A DNA stretch of 64,000 nucleotides. Source: Bacillota bacterium (GTDB lineage Bacteria > Bacillota > Clostridia > Christensenellales > Aristaeellaceae). The stretch's first letter is position 1. The number at the start of each line of letters is the position of its first letter. The stretch lies in assembly GCA_023398575.1 (NCBI GenBank), contig JAEWSC010000011.1, positions 15,360 to 79,359 of the forward strand, read 5' to 3'. The translations under genes were made by a program, and so were the position numbers. Under the pieces are notes generated by a model. It searched no databases, had not been told where the DNA came from, and saw only the letters and a list, made by a program, of their open reading frames with translations. This document shows, piece by piece, positions 26,389-37,477 of this stretch.

Positions 26389-28140
26389 ATGGATACGTTC
26401 AAGCGCATACTTAAGTGGCTGAAGCCCTACCGCACCAAAGTGATTTTGTGCATCGTATTTCTTACCATCGTGACAGCGTTGCGAATGGTGATCCCGTATA
26501 TCACAGCAGCCGTGGTAGATAGGGTGCTTCCGCAAAAAGACATTGGGTTGCTTTTACAGCTTTGTGCAGTAATGATAGGCTGTACAGCCATCCGCAGCGT
26601 ATTTATGTATAAGCGGGGCATGTTGATTGAAGATGTATCCCAGAGCGTGGTGTATGATCTTCGCACTAGCTTGTATGCGCATATGCAGGAACTGTCCTAT
26701 GGGTTTTATGACACCCATCATATCGGCGAAATTATGAGCCGCATGACCGGAGATATTGAAGGCGTGCGGGTCTTTATCGTTACTGCTGTCATCGGTGTTG
26801 TGGAAAACCTGCTGTTGTTTTTTCTGTCACTGATCAGCATGAGCTTTATGTCATGGCAGTTAACACTGATCATGCTCTGCTTTTGCCCGGTAGTTTCATT
26901 TGCTGCATGGCAGCTTCATAGGAAGATTCGTCCGGCCCACATTGCCGTGCGTGAGCAGAACGCGGTGCTAAACACCCGCACCCAGGAGAACATTGCTGGC
27001 GTGCGCGTGGTGAAGGCGTTTGCACGAGAAGAGCATGAAAAGCAAGCTTTTTATGATGATAACCAAAAAGTGCTGAAGAATAACCTGCGGGTTACTTGGA
27101 TATGGAGCACGTTTTTTCCATTGATGGACATGATCGCAAGCTGTTCCTTACCGGTACTGCTGCTGTCAGGCTCATATCTTGTTATGCGCGGAGATCTCCA
27201 CATCGGTACATTGATCGGCGCAACAGGGTTTGTTTGGATGATTATCGGTCCCATGCGTCAGTTGGCCAGCTTTGTGAACGTCACTGCAAACGGCATTGTT
27301 TCGTCAGAAAAGTTGATCTACTATATGGATTTGGGCTCCACCATCCGCAATCCAGAAGCTCCCAAGGAACCTGAAAATTGGGAAGGTCAGGTCGACTTTG
27401 ATCATGTGACCTTTAAGTATGGCGACAAAGCTGTGTTGCATGATGTTGATTTGCATGTATCCAAAGGCCAGACAGTCGCCATCATGGGTGCTACCGGGTC
27501 CAGCAAAAGTACCTTGGTTACGTTACTTGGCCGCTACTACGATGTTGCCTGCGGCAGTGTAAAGGTGGATGGGGTGGATGTACGCGAGCATGACCTGCAG
27601 CACCTGCGCAGCCATATCGGCGTTGTCATGCAGGAAACCTTTTTGTACAGCGAAACCATTGCTGACAATATTCGCTATGGCAGACCTGAGACCACCATGG
27701 ATGAGGTAAAAGCGGCGGCCAGGGCAGCTCAGGCGGAGGATTTCATACTGCAAATGCCTCAGGGCTATGAAACGGTGGTCGGAGAAAGAGGCCTTGGTCT
27801 ATCCGGTGGTCAGAAACAACGTGTGGCGCTGGCCCGGGCAATTTTATGCGATCCATCCATATTGATACTGGACGATGCTACATCTGCCGTAGACATGGAA
27901 ACAGAAGCAGAGATTCAAAAGGCACTGGGCAGTGTTCTTCAGGGCCGGACCACCTTCATTATTGCACATCGCATTTCTTCTGTGCGCAAGGCGGACCAGA
28001 TCATTGTGCTCAATGAAGGCAGGATTGAAGAACGGGGAACGCATAAAGAGCTGATTGCCCTAGATGGCATGTATGCCTCTATGTACCGCGATCAGACACG
28101 CGATTTTGTAACGGCACAAAAGGCAGGTGAGCAATCATGA
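26389..28140 (+). CDS. ABC exporter half-transporter with degenerate catalytic Glu
   Basis: 583 residues: six membrane helices (about 15-310) and an ATPase domain. Walker A reads GATGSSKST, with Ser in place of the last conserved Gly of GxxGxGK. The signature LSGGQKQRV is canonical, and Walker B ILILDDATS has Asp instead of the catalytic Glu. The partner encoded next has a good Walker B but a poor signature, so this is the regulatory-site half of a heterodimeric exporter. ATG follows TTGGAGGA closely. The stop overlaps the partner's start (ATGA). The substrate is unknown. Confidence 0.9.
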   Translation: MDTFKRILKWLKPYRTKVILCIVFLTIVTALRMVIPYITAAVVDRVLPQKDIGLLLQLCAVMIGCTAIRSVFMYKRGMLIEDVSQSVVYDLRTSLYAHMQELSYGFYDTHHIGEIMSRMTGDIEGVRVFIVTAVIGVVENLLLFFLSLISMSFMSWQLTLIMLCFCPVVSFAAWQLHRKIRPAHIAVREQNAVLNTRTQENIAGVRVVKAFAREEHEKQAFYDDNQKVLKNNLRVTWIWSTFFPLMDMIASCSLPVLLLSGSYLVMRGDLHIGTLIGATGFVWMIIGPMRQLASFVNVTANGIVSSEKLIYYMDLGSTIRNPEAPKEPENWEGQVDFDHVTFKYGDKAVLHDVDLHVSKGQTVAIMGATGSSKSTLVTLLGRYYDVACGSVKVDGVDVREHDLQHLRSHIGVVMQETFLYSETIADNIRYGRPETTMDEVKAAARAAQAEDFILQMPQGYETVVGERGLGLSGGQKQRVALARAILCDPSILILDDATSAVDMETEAEIQKALGSVLQGRTTFIIAHRISSVRKADQIIVLNEGRIEERGTHKELIALDGMYASMYRDQTRDFVTAQKAGEQS

Positions 28141-29927
28141 CACGGCTTCGTAACCTGGATGACGAGGTCATGGAGGCACCGTTTGATAAACGCCAGTTTC
28201 TACGCCTTTTGTCTTACCTAAAGCCCTACAAAAAACAAATGGCGTTGGCTTTATGTCTGATGATTATCGCATCTGCCGCTTCCTTGCTGGGGCCGTATCT
28301 TTTGAGCCGTGCTGTGGGATTCATGGAGAATGATAATTACACCCAGGTGCCATATTTGTTTATAGGTATGGCACTGGCGGTAATTGTAGGCGGTATATGC
28401 CTTCGAGCCCGAGTACGTACCATGGATACCGCTGGCCGCAAAGCGATTGCAACGCTGCGTCAAGATTTGTTTAACCATATACAGGGCTTGTCGTTACCAT
28501 TTTTTGATGGCCGATCAGCCGGTAAAATCATGGTTCGCGTCATCAATGATGTCAATAGCCTCAACGATTTGTTTACAGGCGGTATAATCAATGTTCTAGT
28601 AGATTGCCTGACGCTGATATTGCTCGTGGCGATTATGTTCGTCATCCATTGGCAGTTGACACTGGTTGCACTATGTTCACTGATCGTGCTTGTTTTGCTG
28701 ATTGTAACCCTTCGAACCAGAATGCGCAAGGCGTGGCAGATCGTTCGTATGAAAACCAGCACCATGAACGGCTACCTGCATGAGAGTTTGGCAGGTATGC
28801 GTGTGACCCAGGCCTTTGTACGCGAAAAGCAGAACAGGGGGATCTTTGAGGAAACCAATCAGGATATCAAGCGAAGCTGGCTGAAGGCTGTGGGTATCAA
28901 CAACCTATTCTGGCCCTATATCGATACGCTCAGTTCCGTGGGCACGGCAGGGGTATACATAGCTGGAACGCTGTTGATGAGCGGCCCTATGGGGCTTCCG
29001 CTTGCTGATTTGATCGCCATTCTCTGGTATCTTGGGAGGTTTTGGGAGCCGATCAACAATCTGTCCAACTTTTATAACAGTGTGCTTGCGGCCATGGCAT
29101 CCATGGAACGTATTTTTGAAATTATGGATACCAAGCCGCTCATATTCGATAAGCAGGATGATATGCCTGAATTGCCGCCGATCAGCGGTGAGATACAGTT
29201 TGACAATGTATCCTTTGGGTATGATCCCAATATCCCTGTTTTAAAGGATGTTTCATTTACCATAAAGCCTGGGCAGACCATTGCCTTGGTTGGCCCCACT
29301 GGTGCAGGCAAGAGCACGGTGGTGAGCCTTGTTAGCCGCTTTTATGACGTGACGGGTGGTTCAATTTCGATTGACGGATATGATGTGCGGGATGTAAAAC
29401 TCAATTCGCTTCGCAAGCAGATGTCTGTCATGCTGCAAGACAGCTTTATTTTCAGCGGGACCATACTGGACAACATTCGCTACGGCCGCTTGGATGCTAC
29501 AGAAGAGGAAGTGATGGAGGCTGCAAAGGCCGTGCACGTCCATGACTTTATTATGAGCCTGCCCAGAGGCTACAGCACAGAAGTGAATGAGCGTGGCTCC
29601 ACCCTGTCGGTAGGCCAGAAGCAACTGATATCCTTTGCAAGGGCGCTGCTCAATGATCCTAGAGTATTGATTTTGGACGAAGCTACCTCATCCATCGATA
29701 CAAAGACGGAACTCATGATCCAAAGGGCACTAGAGGTCCTGCTCAAGGGCCGTACCAGTTTTGTAATAGCTCATCGTCTATCCACCATCAGGCGGGCGGA
29801 TGTGATTATGGTGGTGCAGGATCATCACATTGCCGAAGCTGGAAATCATGCTGAGTTGATGGCTATATCAGGCGGTCACTACAGAGGGCTGTGTGAGGCC
29901 CAATACAGGTTTATGGAAGGCGAATAA
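28137..29927 (+). CDS. ABC exporter half-transporter, catalytic subunit
   Basis: 596 residues with six membrane helices and an ATPase domain: Walker A GPTGAGKST, signature LSVGQKQLI (Val in place of the first Gly) and Walker B VLILDEATS with the catalytic Glu. It is complementary to the preceding gene, so the composite ATP sites are asymmetric as in LmrCD/BmrCD. It is translationally coupled to its partner by a four-base overlap and followed by a GC-rich terminator. Unlike the exporter at 8-12 kb, no regulator gene is attached. Confidence 0.9.
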   Translation: MTRLRNLDDEVMEAPFDKRQFLRLLSYLKPYKKQMALALCLMIIASAASLLGPYLLSRAVGFMENDNYTQVPYLFIGMALAVIVGGICLRARVRTMDTAGRKAIATLRQDLFNHIQGLSLPFFDGRSAGKIMVRVINDVNSLNDLFTGGIINVLVDCLTLILLVAIMFVIHWQLTLVALCSLIVLVLLIVTLRTRMRKAWQIVRMKTSTMNGYLHESLAGMRVTQAFVREKQNRGIFEETNQDIKRSWLKAVGINNLFWPYIDTLSSVGTAGVYIAGTLLMSGPMGLPLADLIAILWYLGRFWEPINNLSNFYNSVLAAMASMERIFEIMDTKPLIFDKQDDMPELPPISGEIQFDNVSFGYDPNIPVLKDVSFTIKPGQTIALVGPTGAGKSTVVSLVSRFYDVTGGSISIDGYDVRDVKLNSLRKQMSVMLQDSFIFSGTILDNIRYGRLDATEEEVMEAAKAVHVHDFIMSLPRGYSTEVNERGSTLSVGQKQLISFARALLNDPRVLILDEATSSIDTKTELMIQRALEVLLKGRTSFVIAHRLSTIRRADVIMVVQDHHIAEAGNHAELMAISGGHYRGLCEAQYRFMEGE

Positions 29928-29944
29928 TTGCTCTTGAAATTTGG

Positions 29945-29970
29945 CCGGCCGCGATACGCGGCCGGTTTTT
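29945..29970 (+). terminator. Rho-independent terminator of the second exporter operon
   Basis: A nine-bp GC stem (29945-29953 with 29957-29965), a three-base loop and five T. Confidence 0.85.
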
Positions 29971-29989
29971 GCAATATATTGATTTCCCG

Positions 29990-30018
29990 TTGACAATGGC
30001 AAATGGTCGGAGTATGAT
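29990..30018 (+). promoter_or_regulatory. Promoter of the arabinan-utilisation genes
   Basis: TTGACA (29990-29995), a 17-base spacer and TATGAT (30013-30018), 90 bases before the GH43 start. The AT-rich stretch 30019-30090 may hold the operator, but no clear palindrome was found. Confidence 0.65.
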
Positions 30019-30109
30019 ATAAATAGGTTTAGAAACATATATAATAGTTTGGATTATGCTAAAGTAAATTACACGTATCAGATATTGATTCATTGGGAGG
30101 AGCCGGGTT

Positions 30110-31543
30110 ATGCGCAAGATATGCATGAGGTACGCCATTGTGGTAATTGGCTTGTGCCTACTTGTTATGTCTGCATATGCAGATGGTGCTCCTGTTTTTC
30201 GTGATGTTTCTGTTCATGACCCATCGATAATTAAAGCTGAAGATGGCTATTTATATATTTTTGGCAGCCATATGGCCGCCGCACGCACCAAAGACTTGAT
30301 GCGGTGGGAGATCATTTCCACCAACGCAGACCGTGGGTGTAAGTTGGTAGATAATGTTCAAGAGCAAATGAAGGAAGCGCTGGAATGGGCGCAAACAGAT
30401 ACGTTTTGGGCACCGGACGTATGCAGGCTCAATGATGGCAGATACTATATGTACTATTGTTGCTGTCGCGGCGATAGCCCTTTAAGCGCAATGGGCGTGG
30501 CTGTAAGCGACAATGCCCAGGGACCATATAAAGACCTTGGTGTATTTCTGAAATCGGGTATGGTTGGGAAAAGCGAGGATGGCACTTCGTATAATGCGAC
30601 AGTACATCCGAATGGTGTTGATCCAAATGTGTTTTTTGATGAGAATGACATACTCTGGATGGTGTATGGCTCTTATTCTGGCGGCATCTATATATTGAAA
30701 ATGGACCCCGATACAGGGTTCCCATATCCTGGCCAGGGCTATGGCAAAAAGCTTTTGGGAAAAAACCATAGCCGTATCGAAGGTCCATACATTCTTTATT
30801 CACCACAAACAGAATTCTACTACCTGTTTCTATCCTTTGGCGGGCTGGATGTGAACGGGGGATACAATATTAGGGTCTGCCGCAGTAAGAACCCTGATGG
30901 ACCCTATTTAGATGCGCTTGGACAGGATATGATCATGTGCGGCGGGCCAGCCGGAAGCTTTTTTGATGATGCAGCCATTGCGCCGTATGGCGTTAAGCTG
31001 ATGGGTGGATATCAATTTCAGGCACTGGATGGTGAAAATAGTAAAGCTGAACCGACCTACCGCTCTCCGGGTCATAACTCAGCCATCTATGATCCGGATA
31101 CCGGTAAATATTTTCTTGTATTCCATACCCGTTTTTTAAGCACAGGCAATTATCATGCTGTCAGAGTCCATCAGTTCTATTTTAACGAAAATGGCTGGCC
31201 AGTGGTGACGCCGTACCGTTATGCTGGTGAGACGATTGAATCAATTGAAGCAAATTCGGCGACTGGGGTTTACAAAATGATTGGCCATGGGAAGGATATC
31301 AATATAGAGCATCATGCTTCGCAGACGGTAGAATTGCATCCTGATGGCAATATAAGCGGTGATATCAGCGGAACCTTTCAAAGTCGTGGGGATAACAATA
31401 TGGTAATTGTTATCGGTGGTGAGACTTACAAAGGTATTTTTGTGAAGGCATTTGATAATCAGCAGAATCAGTGGGTAATTACATTCACGGCCTTGTCTGA
31501 TAAAGGCGAAGCTATATGGGGAAGCAAAAGCACAGCGCCATGA
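30110..31543 (+). CDS. Secreted GH43 arabinan endo-1,5-alpha-L-arabinosidase-like enzyme
   Basis: 477 residues with a signal peptide (hydrophobic 8-22, cleavage near AYA-DG). The five-bladed beta-propeller GH43 domain has catalytic base D37 (VHDPSI), pKa-modulating D171 (NGVDPN) and general acid E224 (SRIEGPY), followed by a C-terminal beta domain of about 100 residues (from about 375) like the one in extracellular arabinanases. It would cut the alpha-1,5 arabinan side chains of pectin outside the cell, making oligosaccharides for the two intracellular GH51 enzymes downstream. First gene of the locus, with its own promoter; SD GGGAGGAG. Confidence 0.85.
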   Translation: MRKICMRYAIVVIGLCLLVMSAYADGAPVFRDVSVHDPSIIKAEDGYLYIFGSHMAAARTKDLMRWEIISTNADRGCKLVDNVQEQMKEALEWAQTDTFWAPDVCRLNDGRYYMYYCCCRGDSPLSAMGVAVSDNAQGPYKDLGVFLKSGMVGKSEDGTSYNATVHPNGVDPNVFFDENDILWMVYGSYSGGIYILKMDPDTGFPYPGQGYGKKLLGKNHSRIEGPYILYSPQTEFYYLFLSFGGLDVNGGYNIRVCRSKNPDGPYLDALGQDMIMCGGPAGSFFDDAAIAPYGVKLMGGYQFQALDGENSKAEPTYRSPGHNSAIYDPDTGKYFLVFHTRFLSTGNYHAVRVHQFYFNENGWPVVTPYRYAGETIESIEANSATGVYKMIGHGKDINIEHHASQTVELHPDGNISGDISGTFQSRGDNNMVIVIGGETYKGIFVKAFDNQQNQWVITFTALSDKGEAIWGSKSTAP

Positions 31544-31604
31544 TCTTTTTATGATTCATACCGTCAGCCAACGAAAACGCCTTGTATATTGAAGGAGGCT
31601 ATGT

Positions 31605-32546
31605 ATGCTTCATTTCCGCAAGTTCAGGGATGGCTTGCCGCTGTTTAAGGCCTTAAGTTCTGAAGTGCGTGTCGCCATTGTAGAAATGCTATTGGAAAAC
31701 GGGCCGATGCGTATGTCTGCCATATCAGAGGAATTGCGCCTTACCAACGGTGCGCTTACGCCGCATATCAAAGCGCTCGTCGATTGCGGGCTTGTCAGTA
31801 TTGAGTCTGCTGTCGGAAAGCACGGTGTGCAGAAGGTTTGCCGTGTTAATAATGAGAGCATACTCATAGATCCTTTTGAAAACGAGACGGAACGTTACGT
31901 ATACGAAACAGAAATTGGTGTAGGTCAGTATACGGCTTGGGATGTATATCCCACCTGCGGTATTGCCACGCCAGAGCACCTGATTGGCGAGGTGGATGAT
32001 CCAAGGTATTTTGCCTCACCTGAACGCATGAAAGCAGGTATTCTTTGGCTGGGCCGCGGTTATGTGGAATATATGATTCCCAATTACCTGCATGCCAACC
32101 AGCAGTTGACAGAGATACAAATTTCTTTGGAGCTGTCATCTGAAGCGCCAGGCTCAGCGGAGGAATGGCCTAGCGATATCTATTTTGCTATCAATGGACA
32201 TGACGTCGGGGTTTGGACCAGTCCAGGCGATTTTGGTGTCCGGCAGGGGGTATACAACCCACCGTGGTGGTTCCGAAACTGGAATCAACACGGCCTATTT
32301 AAGCTGCTATCAATAAATGGTGGGGGTACATACATCGATGGCGGCAAGATATCCGATGTTACCATTGAGGATCTTGCTCTAGCGCATGGAGCCGGCTTGT
32401 CACTGCGCATCAGCGCACCGGAGAAGGCTAGGAACCAAGGCGGCTTAACCATCTTTGGTAAATCCTTTGGCAACTATCATGAAGATATCAAAGTACGACT
32501 GTACTATAAGGAGGGGGCGGGGCGCCGGAGCCAAGCTGCAGTGTAA
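31605..32546 (+). CDS. ArsR-type winged-helix regulator with a long C-terminal putative ligand domain
   Basis: 313 residues. Residues about 10-90 form a winged helix of the ArsR/HTH_5 type (LFKALSSEVRVAIVEMLLEN, then MSAISEELRLTNGALTPHIK as recognition helix region, then a wing). The remaining 200 residues are rich in Trp, Gly and beta strands (for example INGHDVGVWTSPGDFG and NPPWWFRNWNQHG) and look like a jelly-roll sugar-binding or effector domain. It lies between the secreted arabinanase and the arabinofuranosidases, so it probably regulates the locus in response to an arabinose-containing ligand. It is unrelated to the classical GntR/LacI-type AraR. Good SD (GAAGGAGG). Confidence 0.75.
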   Translation: MLHFRKFRDGLPLFKALSSEVRVAIVEMLLENGPMRMSAISEELRLTNGALTPHIKALVDCGLVSIESAVGKHGVQKVCRVNNESILIDPFENETERYVYETEIGVGQYTAWDVYPTCGIATPEHLIGEVDDPRYFASPERMKAGILWLGRGYVEYMIPNYLHANQQLTEIQISLELSSEAPGSAEEWPSDIYFAINGHDVGVWTSPGDFGVRQGVYNPPWWFRNWNQHGLFKLLSINGGGTYIDGGKISDVTIEDLALAHGAGLSLRISAPEKARNQGGLTIFGKSFGNYHEDIKVRLYYKEGAGRRSQAAV

Positions 32547-32616
32547 AGGCTTTGGTGAAAATTGTGTTTGGTATGGTTTTGGAAAATGATAACTAATAAA
32601 CGCGGAGGGATTATGT

Positions 32617-34116
<1,500 letters not shown>

Positions 34117-34134
34117 TTAGAGAGGGGCATTCCT

Positions 34135-35643
34135 ATGAAAAAGGCGACTATGGTACTGGACCGGGACTATGCTATCGGTGAAATTGATAAGCGGATTTAT
34201 GGCAACTTTGTGGAGCACTTAGGCCGTTGTGTGTATGGTGGTATTTATGAGCCCGGCCATCCAACCGCGGACAAGCATGGCTTCCGCAAGGACGTGCTGG
34301 ATTTGGTGCGCAAGTTGAATGTGCCCGTTGTGCGCTATCCTGGCGGTAACTTTGTCTCCGGCTTTAATTGGGAAGATTCTATCGGCCCCGTTGCCGACCG
34401 GCCCAAGCGGCTGGACTTGGCTTGGTTCACCACTGAAACCAACGAAGTGGGCCTGCATGAGTTTTACGACTGGTGTAAAGAAGCTGGCAGCGAAGTGATG
34501 TATGCTATCAACTTGGGCACTCGCGGACCAGATGCCGCCCGCAATGTCGTGGAATACTGCAACCATCCCAAGGGCACATATTGGTCCGATCTGCGCCGCA
34601 AAAACGGCAAAGAAGACCCCATGGGCATCAAGCTATGGTGCTTGGGCAATGAAATGGATGGCCCTTGGCAGATGGGGCAAAAGACCGCCTATGAATATGG
34701 CCGTGTCGCTTATGAAAGCGCCAAGATGATGAAATGGGTCGATCCCTCCATTGAGGTAGTAGCCTGCGGCTCCTCCTCCAGCCAGATGAAGACCTTTGGC
34801 GATTGGGAACTGAACATGCTGGAAGAATGCTATGACCATGTGGATTACGTATCTTTGCACCGTTATTACGGTAACGCGGAGAACAATACCCCCGATTTCC
34901 TGGCCAGCACCATGGACCTGGATGACTTTATCAAGACGGTTGTCTCCATTTGTGATGCCATCAAAGGCAAAAAGCATTCCAATAAGAGGATTCATCTATC
35001 TTTTGACGAATGGAATGTATGGTATCATTCCCACCAAAAAGATCAGGAGCTGTATAAGCTGGATCGGTGGGGCCGGGCGCTGCCGCTCTTGGATGACATC
35101 TACAACTTTGAAGATGCCTTGCTGGTAGGGTCTATGCTTATCACCTTCTTAAAGAACGCTGACCGTGTTAAAGTCGCTTGCATGGCGCAGCTGGTGAATA
35201 CCATCGCCCCCATCCACACCCGAGAAAACGGCGGCGCATGGGCGCAGACGATCTTCTGGCCGCTTGCGCAGGTCAGCCAGTTAGGCCGCGGCACCTCATT
35301 GCGTCCTGTGGTAAAATCCCCCTTGTATGATGGCAAAAAGTATACCGGCGTGCCGTTGATAGACGCTGCGGCCACCATGGATGAAGCTGGTAATGTAACA
35401 CTGTTCTTTGTCAACAAAGACATGGCAGATGATCTCGAAATGTCTGTGGATCTTCGTGATTTCGGCACCTTTACAAAGATGGAGCACTCCATTTTGCACC
35501 ATGACGATGTGAAGGCTGTCAATACCGAAGAGAACCCGAACAACGTCGCCCCCGCTGCTGGCAAAGGCGGACGGTTGGATGACGGCCGGTTTACGATGGT
35601 AATTCCCAGCTTGAGCTGGAATGTAGTGCGTTTGCTTAAGTAA
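34135..35643 (+). CDS. abfA: GH51 alpha-L-arabinofuranosidase (copy 2)
   Basis: 502 residues, intracellular. GH51 with acid/base E173 (CLGNEMDG) and nucleophile E292 (SFDEWNVW), N-terminal YGNFVEHLGRCVYGG and RYPGGNF. The WCLGNEMDGPWQ form is typical of the well-studied AbfA group of Bacillus and Geobacillus. It lies between copy 1 and araB in the same transcript, with the araB start 18 bases on. Together with GH43 and AraB it takes arabinan to ribulose 5-phosphate, apart from the isomerase step, whose gene is not in the window. Confidence 0.93.
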   Translation: MKKATMVLDRDYAIGEIDKRIYGNFVEHLGRCVYGGIYEPGHPTADKHGFRKDVLDLVRKLNVPVVRYPGGNFVSGFNWEDSIGPVADRPKRLDLAWFTTETNEVGLHEFYDWCKEAGSEVMYAINLGTRGPDAARNVVEYCNHPKGTYWSDLRRKNGKEDPMGIKLWCLGNEMDGPWQMGQKTAYEYGRVAYESAKMMKWVDPSIEVVACGSSSSQMKTFGDWELNMLEECYDHVDYVSLHRYYGNAENNTPDFLASTMDLDDFIKTVVSICDAIKGKKHSNKRIHLSFDEWNVWYHSHQKDQELYKLDRWGRALPLLDDIYNFEDALLVGSMLITFLKNADRVKVACMAQLVNTIAPIHTRENGGAWAQTIFWPLAQVSQLGRGTSLRPVVKSPLYDGKKYTGVPLIDAAATMDEAGNVTLFFVNKDMADDLEMSVDLRDFGTFTKMEHSILHHDDVKAVNTEENPNNVAPAAGKGGRLDDGRFTMVIPSLSWNVVRLLK

Positions 35644-35661
35644 ACAAAAGGAGCGATTTTG

Positions 35662-37332
35662 ATGGCCAAGTACGCAATCGGCATGGACTTTGGCACCCTG
35701 TCCGGCCGGGCGGTGGCGGTGGAGATTGGTACAGGGCGGGAGCTTGCTTCCGCTGTGTGGCCCTACACCCATGCCGTCATGGATGAAACCTTGTGGGATG
35801 GGCAAAAGCTGCCGCCTGATTGGGCGCTGCAGTACCCCCGCGACTATCTGGAAGCCATGGAAAAAACCATTCCCCAGGTAATCCGTGAAAGCGGTATCGA
35901 TGCTCAGGATGTGATCGGCATCGGCATCGACTTTACCGCCTGTACGGTTTTGCCTGTGAAAAGGGATGGCACAGCGCTTTGCGAAGTGCCGGAGTTCAAG
36001 CATAACCATCATGCTTACGTGAAGCTGTGGAAGCACCATGCCGCTCAGGAGCAAGCAAACCGGTTGAACGAGATTGCCGCTCAGCGGGGTGAAGACTTTT
36101 TGCCTCGGTACGGCGGAAAAATCTCCAGTGAATGGCTGGTTCCCAAGGTCATGCAGATCGTGGAAGAAGCGCCGGAAGTCTACGATGCCGCAGACAGAAT
36201 CATCGAGGCTGCCGACTGGGTCATATGGCAATTGACCGGCAAGGAAACGCGCAACAGCTGTACCGCCGGCTATAAGGCCATCTGGCACAAGAAAAAGGGT
36301 TATCCGGGGAAAGACTTCTTCAAGGCCTTGCATCCAAAGCTTGAAAATCTGGTGGCAGAAAAACTGTCCACAGATATTTCTCCCTTAGGACAAAAAGCCG
36401 GGGAAGTAACGTTGGAAGCCTCCCATTGGACAGGTCTCAATCCGGGTACGGCTGTGGCCATCGCCAATGTGGATGCTCATGTGTGCATTCCCGCGGTGGG
36501 CATAGACGGCCCGGGCAAGCTACTTGCTATTATGGGCACTTCTACCTGTCATATTATGATGGGCGATAAGGAAAGTGAAGTACCCGGTATGTGCGGTGTG
36601 GTGGAAGACGGTGTTATGCCAGGTTTCTTTGGCTATGAAGCCGGTCAAAGCTGCGTTGGCGATCATTTTGCCTGGTTTGTGGACCATTGCTGCCCCGAAG
36701 AGTATGTTAAGGCCGCAGCGGCAAAAGGCATGGATATCCATGTCTACCTGACGGAGAAGGCAAATGCCCTCAAGGTTGGCGAAAGCGGGCTGGTTGCGCT
36801 TGATTGGTGGAATGGCAACCGCTCCGTGCTGGTGGACGTAGACCTTACCGGCCTGATGGTCGGTATGACACTGCTCACCAAGCCCGAAGAAATCTACCGT
36901 GCGTTGATCGAAGCCACCGCCTATGGTACCCGTATGATCGTGGAGAACTTCCAAAAATCCGGTGTGCCGGTCAATGAGTTATACGCTTCCGGCGGCATTA
37001 GCCAGAAGAATGCGATGGCCATGCAGATTTACGCTGACGTTCTGAATATGCCTGTGCGTATCGCTGCATCCAAGCAAGGCCCGGCGCTGGGCAGCGCAAT
37101 TTTCGCTGCTGTGGCGGCTGGCAAGAAGGCTGGCGGATATGACGATGTGTTTGAAGCGGCGCGGGATATGGGCAAGGTCAAGGATACGGTGTACATGCCC
37201 ATCGCCGAAAACGTGTCTGTGTATAACAAGCTCTATGATGAGTACCACCTGCTCCACGATTTCTTTGGCCGCGGCGGCAACGACGTAATGAAACGTCTAA
37301 AAGCCCTGCGCAAGGTAGTCACGGGAGTGTAA
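35662..37332 (+). CDS. araB: Ribulokinase (FGGY family)
   Basis: 556 residues from ATG 35662 (SD AAAGGAG at 35647-35653; the TTG codon just before it is not needed). FGGY sugar kinase with N-terminal phosphate loop GMDFGTLSGRA, substrate region around GIGIDFTACTV, and C-terminal ATP-binding GGISQKN and ASKQGPALGSAI. It phosphorylates L-ribulose to L-ribulose 5-phosphate in L-arabinose catabolism. It is last of the co-directional arabinose genes; araD lies just downstream but on the other strand, and araA is missing from this window. Confidence 0.93.
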   Translation: MAKYAIGMDFGTLSGRAVAVEIGTGRELASAVWPYTHAVMDETLWDGQKLPPDWALQYPRDYLEAMEKTIPQVIRESGIDAQDVIGIGIDFTACTVLPVKRDGTALCEVPEFKHNHHAYVKLWKHHAAQEQANRLNEIAAQRGEDFLPRYGGKISSEWLVPKVMQIVEEAPEVYDAADRIIEAADWVIWQLTGKETRNSCTAGYKAIWHKKKGYPGKDFFKALHPKLENLVAEKLSTDISPLGQKAGEVTLEASHWTGLNPGTAVAIANVDAHVCIPAVGIDGPGKLLAIMGTSTCHIMMGDKESEVPGMCGVVEDGVMPGFFGYEAGQSCVGDHFAWFVDHCCPEEYVKAAAAKGMDIHVYLTEKANALKVGESGLVALDWWNGNRSVLVDVDLTGLMVGMTLLTKPEEIYRALIEATAYGTRMIVENFQKSGVPVNELYASGGISQKNAMAMQIYADVLNMPVRIAASKQGPALGSAIFAAVAAGKKAGGYDDVFEAARDMGKVKDTVYMPIAENVSVYNKLYDEYHLLHDFFGRGGNDVMKRLKALRKVVTGV

Positions 37333-37348
37333 AGTAACGTATAATATA

Positions 37349-37389
37349 TGCGGGAAGGGAGTCTTTTGAAAAAAGCCTCCCTTCCCGCA
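37349..37389 (+). terminator. Terminator-like hairpin after araB
   Basis: A perfect 13-bp stem (37349-37361 with 37377-37389) and a 15-base loop immediately after the araB stop. No T run follows, so it may instead protect the 3' end. Confidence 0.55.
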
Positions 37390-37419
37390 CCCATCCCTCA
37401 AAAACTTCATATCACGTAT

Positions 37420-37460
37420 AAAAAAGAGCTTTCTTTGCATGAAGAAAAGCTCTTTTTTAT
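37420..37460. terminator. Bidirectional terminator between araB and araD
   Basis: A 13-bp stem (37420-37432 with 37446-37458), A-rich on the left and T-rich on the right, giving a U run on either strand between the convergent genes. Confidence 0.8.
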
Positions 37461-37477
37461 ATGCAGCCAAATGATTG

